From the NCBI GenBank assembly GCA_905250025.1, contig CAJNOJ010000063.1:124001-188000 (forward strand): a stretch of DNA of 64,000 nucleotides. Direction: 5' to 3'. The notes below the pieces were generated by a model. The model worked only from the letters and a program-made list of their open reading frames with translations. It was not told the DNA's origin and searched no databases. A program made the translations under genes and the position numbers. This document shows positions 12,136-23,592 of the stretch, in pieces. Every line of letters begins with the position of its first letter. Positions within the stretch are counted from its first letter, which is position 1. The DNA is from Adineta ricciae (taxonomy: Eukaryota > Rotifera > Eurotatoria > Adinetida > Adinetidae).

Positions 12136-14922
12136 TCATTGGACTCTGTAGGTCTTTTTCGTGATCGGTTCAATAAATACTTTGCATCGTTTGACTATTT
12201 GCCAACAAATATGCATAATAGTTGATCGATTATACCATAAATGAATGATAAAAGCGATAGCGGTGAGGATTAAAAACGAAAGAAACAATCCGGACACGAT
12301 ATCCAATGAAAGCTGTTTGTTCTGGTTATTGAATTTTCCCGCTATGTCGCTTGATGAACATTGTGTAGACTCTAACCAATCTACTCTCAACTGGTCCAGT
12401 TTTCCTTCTTCACGCATTTTCGAAACACGAACATCTAAATCCTTTTTAAATGGCCACTTTTCCGGTATAACAATTCCTATAGAAGATCTAAAAAATTCAC
12501 TTCCAACAACACTCAACTGATTACAATACTCCCTATCAATTTTAAATTTCAGTACCGATGCATCCCATATTGCTGCATCGATTGTACGATCCAACAAACG
12601 AGGATAGATTTCTTCGGGCGACGATAAAGGACGATAATCACTTAGAACATTTTGTATATAGTAATCAGGTACAGCAGAGTTAGCAACGATCCCGACACGA
12701 CTGAATGGCACCCGACCGTTTTTTATGTCATCTATACCGGAAATCGGTCGTCCACGGTTTAATGTGAGAACAGACGAAAGATTTGCTGTGTAAGTGGCAA
12801 TAAGAATAATTCCTAATGCATACAAACCTAAAACAGTTAATCGACTTGGATTTGTTGTTAAACGGATATCTGTATTCACACTAAACACACTACACAGTGC
12901 GCGGCAAACGCCAAGAAATACTGACTTCACACACGATCCGCCATTTTCAATTTTTTGATTTGGATATTCGAAGAAATAAATTAGAACGCCAGAATAGACG
13001 ATCAGCGCTAATATTGTCATCCAAACACTCCAAGTGAACGGATAAAAGCATGAGAAAAGTGTGATTGGGATTTCGGAATTGTATCGCGTAATGACTTGAA
13101 ATGGCTCTTCATGAAACGGTACGGAATAGGCGACATTTAACAAACGTTCTGAAGTGATGCGAACATTCGATAAGATCATATCATAATTTCTATTAGATCT
13201 TGATAGTAATGACACAACTGAATTATAACTTTGAGAAGGTTCAGCGATTTCGATACTGAAGGTAAACTCGCTAGTTTCTTGAAGTCGACGAATAAAGTCA
13301 GCGACAAATCCGCTAATGGAAAAATTCGGATTGATTGTCTCCAATGGTCTCAAACACCAGTCACTATGTAACGATGAATTTCTATCGCATACGATCACAA
13401 ATGGAGGAGCTTCAATAACCATAATACGTACAAATTCACCTAAACCAAATTTTACGTCAATTCAATTCGTTAGTCTTTCAAAAGAAAACACTCAAACAAA
13501 CCTTTCAATTGTGGATAATCAACTGGCACCGAACTTGAATCATTAATTCGCCAGATGATACGACTACGATTGAAATCTACCCATTTTTTATCATTTGAAC
13601 GCCAAACTGCAATATGCACATATTCCGTGGATTGTATATTGACTAATTCATAAGATGCACTACTGATACGATCATTCGACTCGTTCTTTCGGAATTCGAC
13701 CATTCCTGAAATACCCCAAAGCTTTGAATTTTTCAAATACATTTCATATTTGTCTTTATTAATCAATTGATTGTCAAAACAATGTGTTGACATATTCATC
13801 GACGGAATCTGACCATCGTGTGCCGATTTATTCAATGCAATGATTAAACTCCAAACTGCATCAAATGCGTAAATTGCATACGGATCGATCAAAGAATCGT
13901 CACGTGGATAATAACTTTCATCTTCCGAAGAATTAAGCCAAATGTCAAATGCTTCCTTTTGTAAATCTTCATTGATATCACCAGTGGAACTCGGATCTAT
14001 GATTGGTAAAACAGCGAGAAAACCGTCTAACTTCTGAGCATCTTGCACACTAGGCAAATTGATATGGACCTAAAAAAACTTCAAATATATGCTTTCAGTT
14101 TGAAAGGAATTTCAATTGATTTACTTTGTTGGTCATTAACCAAACAAATGAACTATCGAGAAGACCTTCATCGATTGCGCGTTGAACAATTTTTCTTGAA
14201 TGATTCTCATTCGCCCAGACAAGTATAATCTGTGATTGACTCTTTCGCAACGTTTCATTCATATTTGCGTTAAACTTATCAAACCGTGGATCGAAAATTA
14301 ATCGCTCCTTGATCGAAATATTTAAATGGTACTTTTCCAAGAGAATTTTCAATCCACCATAGCCATAATCATCTTTTGTAAAAATCAATGTACATGTTGT
14401 CCAGTTGAAATTTTCGAACAATTCAACAATTGCTTCAGCGAGGAGAAGATCCGATGGAACAATCCGATAAAATGTTGGATAAAAAATTGGATCGTCCAGT
14501 TCAGCGTTTGTTGCAGCGTACGACATCATCGGTATGCCAATATGTGCAGCAAATGTTCCAAGAAAACGCGATTTGGTTGATGTAGATGGTCCAACAATGC
14601 CAACAATATCCGCTTGTCCGGTTTTTTTTGTTTCTCGACAGAGCAAATCCAATTCAGTGAAACCATTTCCTTCGCCACTTGTTTCGATGAGAGTGCCAGT
14701 GATTGGTTGTTTGTCAATAGTGATTTCATATCGATTAGCAAGGGATATTGCTGCACGAAATAGAGCTCGTGCATGGAATGTCCAAGCATCGTTCGGGTAG
14801 TATCTTAAGATTCGGACAGATGTATTATCATATTGAGGAAATAGTCCAACAATACGGACTGCATTCAATAATTTAATTGAGAGCAGAGAACAGAAAAACA
14901 AGTGATTGAAATTACAAAACAT
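12136..14922 (-). CDS. Ionotropic glutamate receptor subunit, NMDA-receptor-like
   Basis: Three exons (14922-14125, 14069-13502, 13439-12136; introns 55 and 62 bases) total 2670 bases, 889 residues, typical for the family. Order: signal peptide, periplasmic-binding-protein-like amino-terminal domain (exons 1-2, with GIVGPSTS and IPMMSYAATNAEL), ligand-binding S1, M1 near 588-612, pore loop, M3 with TYTANLSSVLT near 671-681, S2 and M4. The ligand-binding arginine (TSER, about 554) and the S2 acidic residue (AAIWDASVLKF, about 748) are present. Two other usual contacts look changed: the proline/threonine before the arginine (here NVRI) and the S2 serine/threonine pair (here NSAV). The ligand is therefore uncertain. 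AAIWDASVLKF and the following stretch are closest in style to the GluN1 subunit. It would be a postsynaptic or sensory membrane channel. Confidence 0.93.
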
Positions 14923-15094
14923 TGTTCTGTGAAAATGCAGTCTGTTTGATTCTATTTATGAAAGAGCGTATGTTGGAAAAATTTCCTTAACAGATGGTGT
15001 GTATGATTTTCTACAAAAACAAATTCAGTCATATGAACATGAACGTCATGATTATTGAATATTGATCAGTTTTTTATTGAGAAAAAAGATATTT

Positions 15095-16048
15095 TTATTT
15101 GACTTTATCTGCGATCTCGTTGTCAATCATCGTCAAAGCTGTCAATGCGTCAAGAGGAATTCCCAAAAGCCGTCCTTTACTTCTGTTTTCATAAAAATGA
15201 TTCATAAACAAATGTTCTTTCAATGGATTAATCCGAATAAAATCTGCAGCCAACTCTGGATCTTTGTACATTGCTTCACTTTCCATTCGAACCGTCGGGA
15301 CAGCTGTTCCTGCTCCTAATTCAATAATTAATAGTCTTCCTTTCATTTCCTGTATATTTGCTCGAAATTTATTATAATTTTCACTTTGTTCATTTGATCT
15401 TGTGTCAACATACAGTCCGTCACCAAACATCAGCACATTGGGTCGTGCCAATCTTGTACAAAATGAACACTTTGGTAGAGCATCGATGACACAATCAGTT
15501 TTCGGATCAACTTGGAGATTTAGTGCGTTATCTGTTTCCCATATTCTCTGACAACATGGTTTTACACATTGCATATAATGAATTGATCCATGGCATTCTA
15601 ATGTTAATGATTCATCCCAACCAGATTTGATCCAATGACCATCAATATTACTGGTAAAACTAAATGCGTGTTTTACATTACTCAAATGATTCCACTTCTT
15701 CGCGATTTCATAACCGATATGAGGAGTTGCTGATGTGTAAGCATTGTATCGATATGCCCAAAATGCATAACCGAAATTCGCTGTATCATGATCTTTACTA
15801 TTCCCTTGTTTTATCTCAAACCATTTTGGATTGCTCATATCAGAAAAATCGAGATTCGGATGTTTCAGTAAAGGTGGCCAGACACCGGCTGCAACACCTC
15901 GAAACGTTCCAAGTCCACTCCCAACACCCATGCCAGCACCACTTGTAAACAAAATTGCTTCGCAATTAAGGACTAATTCGGCTGCTTGACTAACTAATGA
16001 CTTCATCTCAGGATCGATAGTCTGTTTGAAATCTGCAGACGCTGTCAT
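15095..16048 (-). CDS. Sirtuin-like NAD-dependent deacylase / ADP-ribosyltransferase
   Basis: Single exon, 317 residues. Sir2 landmarks: NAD-binding TSGAGMGVGSGLGTFRG near 35-51, TSNIDGHW near 132-139, catalytic histidine in ECHGSIHYMQC (about 153), and a zinc-type cysteine set (C161, C165/166, C194, C197). The GAGMG..SGL variant and the SNIDGHW...ECHGSIH block fit a Sir2-like class found in bacteria and protists rather than the canonical animal SIRT1-7 set. The reaction is removal of acyl groups from lysine using NAD+, or ADP-ribosylation. It lies downstream of an ADP-ribosylglycohydrolase on the same strand. Absence of introns and the class suggest horizontal origin, which is inference. Fold is confident; substrate unknown. 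Confidence 0.85.
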   Translation of the reverse strand: MTASADFKQTIDPEMKSLVSQAAELVLNCEAILFTSGAGMGVGSGLGTFRGVAAGVWPPLLKHPNLDFSDMSNPKWFEIKQGNSKDHDTANFGYAFWAYRYNAYTSATPHIGYEIAKKWNHLSNVKHAFSFTSNIDGHWIKSGWDESLTLECHGSIHYMQCVKPCCQRIWETDNALNLQVDPKTDCVIDALPKCSFCTRLARPNVLMFGDGLYVDTRSNEQSENYNKFRANIQEMKGRLLIIELGAGTAVPTVRMESEAMYKDPELAADFIRINPLKEHLFMNHFYENRSKGRLLGIPLDALTALTMIDNEIADKVK

Positions 16049-16734
16049 TATTGTATAATATGTGTGTTTTTTTTCTATCTGAAATGAAAGGAAATGTTAA
16101 AGCCATTGCGTAGAACGAATAACAGATGTCGCCATGACCAGAATAGCAGATTCTTATAGATCAGAAGTTTGTTTTCAGAAATTATACTGCGTTAGGAAGT
16201 TGGAATCGAACATAATCCTAGCGCGATTTATACCTGTGGCAATCAGTTCGTGATAATATATGAAAAGTTGCAGTCCGAGAATGAAACACTACGCCTTGTG
16301 TAATGTAAGAAAGACGTTGATAGTTGGAAGGAAGAAAAGAAACGAAAGCTAGAATTTAGATAACGAATCGGGTTGTGTTAAAATGCTCTGATAAAAAGTC
16401 GCAGAAATATGATCTTCGAGTGTTTTTTTATAGTGTATTGACTGACGATGCACGCAAAATAGAATCAATATAGAATATCGTTAAGCACTGTCGACAAACA
16501 AAATACTTCTGAAAACTATAAAGGTTCTCTGAAACATATCTAACTATATCTTTGAATTCTGTTATATCCATAAAAGGTATCAAGTCAATGTTCATTTGTA
16601 TATTCGCATCAGAATATCATGAAAGTTTTTTTTCGGCTGATTGTAAATCGAAGGTTTGGCACAATATGAAGAAACTTGCGTTAAGTTCGAAAGCAAGTGA
16701 GATAGAAAGAATAATATCCATGGGACGAATATTA
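16049..16734. other. Intergenic, no gene seen
   Basis: Spacer between two minus-strand genes, presumably holding the sirtuin-like promoter and the glycohydrolase 3' end. Confidence 0.5.
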
Positions 16735-18423
16735 TTAAACTGACGCATTGCTAGGGGCTCTCGGTCGTCGTTCAGGTTGAGGACTGTTGAATATACGTGA
16801 GTGTGGTGAAGCTTTCGGTTGCTTTCGAACACCAATAAAATTCAGGAATTTGGATAATTTTGACGACTTTTCAGTTGAAGTCGGTTCACGATCGGAAGAT
16901 GTCAAATAATCGTCAGGCGATTCATAATTAGTAGGACTACGGAGTGCTGATGAAGAACTTGCTGGTTCCCATTTACCACCTTCACGTTCGAGCCATCCAC
17001 TTATGTTCAATAAAAATTCTCTTGCATACAACCTATTAATCCATTCTTGAGGGAGTGCTTTGTAGCCGTAATAAGCACCAGCTAATTGTCCATAGATCGC
17101 AGCTGTTGTGTCTGTATCATCGCCCAAATTAATTGCAGCAAGGACACCTTTTTTAAAGCTATCGTCGTCCGACCAAAATGCCCATAAAGCAGCTTCAAGA
17201 GAATCAACAATATAACCTTTTCCTCGTATTCCGTCTGTATAACCACCAGGTTTCTTGTAAGATCCTTCGGCAACATTTCTAATTTCATGACAAAGCTGTT
17301 TATCATGAAAACTTTGCTGAGTTTTATAAAAGTCGTTGGCAAGTATTTGTTCTTTTGTACAGCCATTAAGAGCAGCACATATCAAAGCTGCATAGTAACG
17401 ACAGGCATCATACGCTTTTATATCTCCATGAGTGATTTGTCCACTTATCCCAGAATATTCTATAGCATGTGCAGAAGACTTACGAAAAAATAACGGAACT
17501 GGTGCCAAACGCATAAGAGCGCCATTACCAGCGGCACCATCTTCACTGCAATAGACATTAAAGTTTCGGAGATAATGAGCATCCGAAAGATAATCTAGTT
17601 TATCTACAGTAGTTCTAGATTTACCGGCCAATTTACGCTGACGATTATAGAACACTTGGAGAGATTCTCGAGTGCCTGCGCCGATATCAAAACAGTGTCC
17701 AGTCGATGACATATATCCTTTTTGATACCACCATTTATATCGAACTAATTGATCATATGGTACAAAATCATGACGTGTAATCAATGATATTGCCAAACAA
17801 AGTGCCATAGAAGTATCATCAGTAAACTAAAATATAAATGAAATTCAGAACAATGTTTTTATTTTTAAAATATTTTCACATTGATACTATCAGTTGTCTA
17901 TTATCTTTTAGTTCCTACCGTCCATAAACAGTTTTTTTCCTTAATCGTTTTTTCATAAAGATAATATTTATTTATTATTCGTTGCTTCTGTATTATTATT
18001 GAAGTCTACAACTCTTTTGAATGAAGTCGCACGATTATCGAGTTCATGGCATTTGATAAAAGAGACAAATGAGAACATCACTTGGTATGATAATCTCTAC
18101 ACAATCACGTATGTTGACATACATTTGTCTGTTTCTAACCTTAAAAACGGCAGACGTAAATAAACTTCTCAAATATTATGTTTTTGCTTTCTAATAACAA
18201 TTTCTTACAAAACTTTTTCATATTTGCGATAACACAGTACCTGTCCTTCCTTAAGACCCCATGTGCCACCTCCTCTAAGATCGCTCACTGGATTTTCTTG
18301 CAAATATGTATGAGAGCGAAACTCGACATGGGCTCCTAGTGCATCGCCTAGAGCCATTCCACACATAGATCCTTGGATTTTATCCAGCATGTCTTCGTTG
18401 GCTGTAACAGGCGCGTATTGCAT
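16735..18423 (-). CDS. ADP-ribosylglycohydrolase (DraG/ARH family)
   Basis: Two exons (18423-18241 and 17826-16735) total 1275 bases, 424 residues. The 414-base intron is unusually long here and falls exactly between GLKEGQ and FTDDTSMAL, restoring the first metal-binding motif. The family removes ADP-ribose from proteins or small molecules with two magnesium ions. Motifs: GMALGDALGAHVEFR near residues 22-36, FTDDTSMALCLA at about 62, HGDIKAYDACRYYAALI, and GDDTDTTAAIYGQLAGAYYG at about 290. All metal ligands expected for activity are visible. The last ~90 residues are a serine/proline-rich, probably disordered tail. The core resembles bacterial DraG-type enzymes. Its neighbour, the sirtuin-like gene, also handles NAD+/ADP-ribose chemistry. 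Confidence 0.92.
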
Positions 18424-20679
18424 GTCAAATATAAGGTCACCAGGCTTTTTTATCTTTTTATAATCATCATATTGAAGATCAAACCAAACTTTCTCTAATA
18501 GAGAATTATGTTCACATTTATCCTATATAGAAAAGAAATTCCTACCGGTGGTGAACTGACATTCTATATCACAATTTGGCTGTTCTATTTAACAAAGCGT
18601 TTTCTCTAAATTATAGTTCGAAAATCGTGTTTACTTTTTCGGAAATGGCGGATGAACTTTTCTACAGCGCTTGGCCTCTCCTGCATTGTAAATTCTGAAA
18701 ATGAAATGTATGTTTTTTTCCACACTGCTCTGCACTACCTATCGCATTTTGTTATTGTTCTTTTTCATTCTGCACATTTCTTGACTCATACATAAAACAT
18801 TGAAAATCATGCATTTGAAGACTAAGTATTTGCATGAAGAGACAAAAGTACTGCAAAACAAAACACAGAGAACAACAATCAGAATTCGAACAAATTTTGT
18901 GCATGCTTTTTAAAATATATGCATTTATAAATATCTGTTGCTTGGAATATTTATTCTTCTACGTCGACGATCTTACAGCTACCGCGATTTTAACCTTTAC
19001 TACTGATAAAATCATGTGTTTTCATTTCTATTTGAATTGAAAGTTGTTTGATTATTCAAGGTTATTCTTTGGCTAAAGAAATAAATATAAATGGCATGCA
19101 AATCGATAAACAAGTAGCATATGTGCACGAAGTTATGTGAATTTGAAGAATTTAGATATTGAGTATAATGATATTCGATTTTGTAAAATATAAGCAACGG
19201 AAACATAGACAGTTGTGTATCTATTGAACATAAAATTGATCGAAAACAACAAGATTCCATTAATTAAGTCATCTTCTATGGTTTTACTTAATGTGTTGTC
19301 TATAACTACCACAATACGTTCACTTATCGACTAAGCATGGAACAGAATAGAAGGTATAAGATAAGTTATATACAGACAAACAATGTGTAACATGCAATAA
19401 AAAGCAATCGAATCGGATAGTTATGTTAAATACGAAATTTGGATTCAAGTTTGAAATATTACATGTATGAATTCCATGCACTTTAGTTGTATAATTTCAT
19501 TCTTTTCTTTGATGAATCGATGGATTGTGAAAATGTTCAGATACTGTTCGAGAAAAAGGCAGCATCGGTATACTTTCTCGAAGTACCAGTAACGATTGTA
19601 TGGACACTTCATTCTCTCAGCTTCAGCATCATCATACATTTGTTCGATAGATTGACTTCTTCTATTAGAAAAATTCAAGAGAAAATATTTTCATTCCTCT
19701 GATCTTTTTCAATAATTGATAATTATAGATGTTACGTACCCATTGACGTAATGCACTTGCTACCAACGAACGTCTCACCACTTCATTTCAATGGAATATT
19801 TCTCTTTACTCATGTTGTTTTTGATAATACGTTGAAGATCTAAGGGAAAAGAAATACAAAGATGAATATCAATGTCTTACGAATAAATTTTTATTCTTTA
19901 TCGGTTCATCAACTGTCTTTGCTTTTTCATCAGACATGAGAGACGATAACTTCTTTAAAATCTCATTGGAGTACATAATTGATTCACTCTGTTGTATTAT
20001 GAGAAAGAAGAATCTTCACTGTAAATTATCGACATACATCGAAATTGGTTCCTCTTTGAGAACTTATCAAAACTCATTATTATTGATATGGAAAACTATT
20101 TCTATCACACACTATCAGCAATCTTTCTAGCAGTAAAATACAATACATATATCATTGCTGTTGCTCTTAAGTATTTAAGATATCAATAGCATAGAGCTAC
20201 TTTTTTGATCATTTTTCTGTTTTCTAATCTTAATTTTAAAAAAATATCTTTTTTTTGGTATATTTTTCATATTTAAACAGTTTTGGTCGAATTTAACATC
20301 ATGAATCACTTACCTGGATTTGATCGTATCTTAAAGAACAAAGTTTGTTAAAAACCGTTAAGTATCGCGATTCAAAGTCGATTGCACACAATTTTTCGCT
20401 GATAATAAATCATATACGTCATCAGAGATGAATATATTCCAAAATTCCGACACCTTCTTATTTACAAATACACATATTATGTATCTTCAAACTCAGTTAA
20501 TCTTTAGTCAAATAAAAAGGAAGTACCTGCAAAATCTATCGCATTTATTACGTCGTATATGTAATCAAATATCTTCTCGATCACTAAGTCATACATAAAC
20601 ACAAGAAATCTTTTTTCTTAAATTTTCAAACTATGAAAAAGCTTTTATAATAAACGATTCTTTTATTCTTTCAATAATT
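18424..20679. other. Long intergenic region, no gene supported
   Basis: About 2.3 kb, AT-rich, between divergently oriented genes. A minus-strand stretch around 19445-19937 has small open frames with possible splice sites, but no consistent multi-exon reading could be built, so no gene is called. Confidence 0.4.
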
Positions 20680-23592
20680 ATGCGAATTACTGCTGTTTTA
20701 ACCTTTACAATCTTTGTATATCTATTGCGTAAAACTTCGTCAACTGATTATGACAGAGTTCAATTAGCAGCAAATGATTATCTTTTTGTTTTTTATGTAA
20801 CAAAATATGTTAATTCGGATGGTTTTATTCATTATCAATGCGCAATGTTAGGAAATCGAGTGTTTAAAGTAGATTTTGATTTTCAATCTATTCACTCGGT
20901 ATCCATTGGTCGTCGACAAAACCAATCTCAACTTTATTTTATCGTTTCTGGTAACACCAATAAGTCGAATTTCTATATGNTTCAATTAGCAGCAAATGAT
21001 TATCTTTTTGTTTTTTATGTAACAAAATATGTTAATTCGGATGGTTTTATTCATTATCAATGCGCAATGTTAGGAAATCGAGTGTTTAAAGTAGATTTTG
21101 ATTTTCAATCTATTCACTCGGTATCCATTGGTCGTCGACAAAACCAATCTCAACTTTATTTTATCGTTTCTGGTAACACCAATAAGTCGAATTTCTATAT
21201 GACCAAAATTACCGTTCAATGTTATCAAGAAAACAGTACAGTGTTGCACAAAGAGACGGTGTTCTTTGAAAATCATTACATGTCATCTATGATTGTCAGT
21301 GTTGATCCTCATGGTCAATTTGCTGTTGGTGTTTCCAATACATCTCTTCTCTATTATAATTTGAATGATTTACAACATTTTTCGTATGATGTAACTTGGC
21401 CAGATTTGAAAGAATTTCTACCTTTATCAATTGATATAAGTGAGAATCGGATTTATATTGCAGGATATATTGAAATGAAACGTTTGGTTGAGAATATACG
21501 TGAAGATATGATTTATATTCAGACGAGAATATATTTATTATCGATTGATGAAGAAAAACATCAAATTCAATTTTATGATCAATGGAAATTCAATGAATTC
21601 ACCAGTAATCTCATAATGAAATTGTCTCTTCGTGTTAATTTGAATAATGACCGTGTTTTACTTGGCATACCATCGATAAATACTGTCTATTCATTTATTA
21701 CCAACAAAACATCGAATCGTCTTATACCACTTAGTTCTAAAATGAAAAAGAAACTCTTTAGAATAATTACTGGATACGGATGGATTGTTGATTGGTTTCA
21801 TGACAGTAATAAAGCGATTATTGTGACTGTTGATTACGAAAGTAACATTATTAAAAATTCAAATCCTTATATTGAATATTATGATATATATGATGACGAA
21901 GTTTTCAATGACAAAAGTATTCCATTCGCAGTATTTCCAACCATCGATCAAACCGATCGCTACAGTCATGAATTTTCTAAATATCATCTGATTGTTTTAA
22001 CAACAACATCATCTATACTTTATGCAATGAATGACGATGAACATCTTTTGATTATTCCATCATCTAAACCAGGATATTTATCTGTTGATCAGGTTTTTGT
22101 AACTGAATATATCACACATGGACATCGTCGACATATCTTCTTATCAAACAGTGCTCAATGTCCACTTCATACATACAAAAACGATACTGGACCGTGGCCA
22201 TGTCGTAAATGTCAAACGAATTCATCTCAATATGATGTTGATATGACATGTCCCGAATGTAATAACGAGTTATTCTGTCCACTTGAATTTGCAACGTTTT
22301 CAGCGAATTTGTTTGATATTGAACAGTATTATGGTTATCCTGAAACACCAGAAATTGATGTTTTTAGTGATATTCTTATACGTAATATGTTTCGTACTAA
22401 ATGTCTTCGAACATCGCCTTTTCTTATTATGATAATTACTTTGTTGGTGATATTAATTCTATCAATAATTATCGGCTTTTTAAAATTCAGTAAACGATTA
22501 GCATCGAAAAACGAACCTTTCATAAAAGGTTTCCGATATCTTGATTTGATTAAACAAGGTCAATCATGGTTTGGAGGATTAGTTAGTATTGTATTGTTTG
22601 TACTGCTTGCATTTGCAATTAAATTTAGTTATTCTTATCATTATCTTTATCCAATTGAAAATCAACATTTAATCAATGAAAATTCTTGTTCAACAAATCT
22701 TCATTTGAATGCAAAATTTGAAAGCAATCTTCAATACTTAACAAAACCATACGGACAACTTGAAGAGATATTTCGTCTCTTAGATTCACAAGAATTTTTA
22801 ATGAACATCGAATTGATCAACACAACATTTCATTGCGGACGATTATTCATTAATTCTCATAATTCAGTGTCTTGTTATACACGTGATTTTAATTTATATG
22901 CATCGACTAATTTATCATCACATAAAGTACCAATATCTTTAACACTTCAAGGAAAAGGAATCATAGAAGCGATGCGTATTGGTTTTATTGGATCAGAAAT
23001 TCATCAAATGAATAATTACGTTCAAAAAGTCAATTTTTCCAAAGTATTTTATTATACAAATCGAACCATATCGATGCAAATGGTTCATTCGATTGATTTA
23101 CAATTAACAAAGATAATTAATATCACCGAAGGTTTGACTGATTCAGATTTGACAATTTACAGCGGTTTATGGTCGGTGATATTTCATTTTGATCGTGATC
23201 GATTATTTGTCGAAACAAATCAAGAATTTGACAAAGATTCAACAAAAGTATCATTGAAATTTTTTGAAACGTCATTTTTTATCCAAAATCGACAAAAACC
23301 CATTGCACGAAGTCCGGAGATTATTTTCAGTACAATTTTATTCATTTGTATGTGTTTGGATTTAGTGTGTACGATATTTCTTTTGATTAAATTATGGTTG
23401 AAACCAATTCTGAAACTTATGATTATCAAAGTGTCTTCATCTAATTGTTGGTTTTATCAATTCATCGATGGAGATAAGTCAAGTATTTCAATAGAAATGG
23501 AGAATTTGAAAACGGAAATCGGCATTTTAAAAAGAATATTAGCTACGAATGAAACGTTTATCAGAAGATATAAGAGAAAAGTTTCTATTTGA
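20680..23592 (+). CDS. Large multi-pass membrane protein of unknown family (model contains an artefactual 74-codon duplication)
   Basis: One uninterrupted frame of 970 codons containing an N at 20980. The 221 bases before and after that N are identical, so the real protein is probably about 896 residues. Layout: signal peptide (about 1-21); a ~500-residue ectodomain rich in beta strands and NxS/T sites; a cysteine-rich segment (CPLHTY, CRKCQ, CPECNNELFCPLE) just before the membrane; transmembrane segments FLIMIITLLVILILSIIIGFL and WFGGLVSIVLFVLLAF; a second extracellular part of ~230 residues; a third segment TILFICMCLDLVCTIFLLI; and a short cytoplasmic tail with a possible coiled coil. I do not recognise the family. 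The cysteine segment loosely recalls CxxC linkers that join beta-propellers to membranes. AATAAA follows 43 bases after the stop. Confidence 0.8.
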   Translation: MRITAVLTFTIFVYLLRKTSSTDYDRVQLAANDYLFVFYVTKYVNSDGFIHYQCAMLGNRVFKVDFDFQSIHSVSIGRRQNQSQLYFIVSGNTNKSNFYMXQLAANDYLFVFYVTKYVNSDGFIHYQCAMLGNRVFKVDFDFQSIHSVSIGRRQNQSQLYFIVSGNTNKSNFYMTKITVQCYQENSTVLHKETVFFENHYMSSMIVSVDPHGQFAVGVSNTSLLYYNLNDLQHFSYDVTWPDLKEFLPLSIDISENRIYIAGYIEMKRLVENIREDMIYIQTRIYLLSIDEEKHQIQFYDQWKFNEFTSNLIMKLSLRVNLNNDRVLLGIPSINTVYSFITNKTSNRLIPLSSKMKKKLFRIITGYGWIVDWFHDSNKAIIVTVDYESNIIKNSNPYIEYYDIYDDEVFNDKSIPFAVFPTIDQTDRYSHEFSKYHLIVLTTTSSILYAMNDDEHLLIIPSSKPGYLSVDQVFVTEYITHGHRRHIFLSNSAQCPLHTYKNDTGPWPCRKCQTNSSQYDVDMTCPECNNELFCPLEFATFSANLFDIEQYYGYPETPEIDVFSDILIRNMFRTKCLRTSPFLIMIITLLVILILSIIIGFLKFSKRLASKNEPFIKGFRYLDLIKQGQSWFGGLVSIVLFVLLAFAIKFSYSYHYLYPIENQHLINENSCSTNLHLNAKFESNLQYLTKPYGQLEEIFRLLDSQEFLMNIELINTTFHCGRLFINSHNSVSCYTRDFNLYASTNLSSHKVPISLTLQGKGIIEAMRIGFIGSEIHQMNNYVQKVNFSKVFYYTNRTISMQMVHSIDLQLTKIINITEGLTDSDLTIYSGLWSVIFHFDRDRLFVETNQEFDKDSTKVSLKFFETSFFIQNRQKPIARSPEIIFSTILFICMCLDLVCTIFLLIKLWLKPILKLMIIKVSSSNCWFYQFIDGDKSSISIEMENLKTEIGILKRILATNETFIRRYKRKVSI
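20759..21201. repeat. Perfect 221-base direct duplication around a single N
   Basis: Bases 20759-20979 recur unchanged at 20981-21201, separated only by the N at 20980. This is best explained as two contig ends with the same overlap joined without collapsing. Confidence 0.92.

Noticed and set aside
19445..19937. A possible small multi-exon minus-strand gene (start near 19937, exon with IEQMYDDAEAERMKCPYNRYW)
   Set aside because: Splice candidates exist, but every joining tried ran into a stop, and no family was recognised.
20759..21201. A tandem 74-residue domain repeat in the membrane protein
   Set aside because: Exact DNA identity over 221 bases around an N, repeated with the same length at 34981-35423, shows an assembly artefact rather than a protein repeat.
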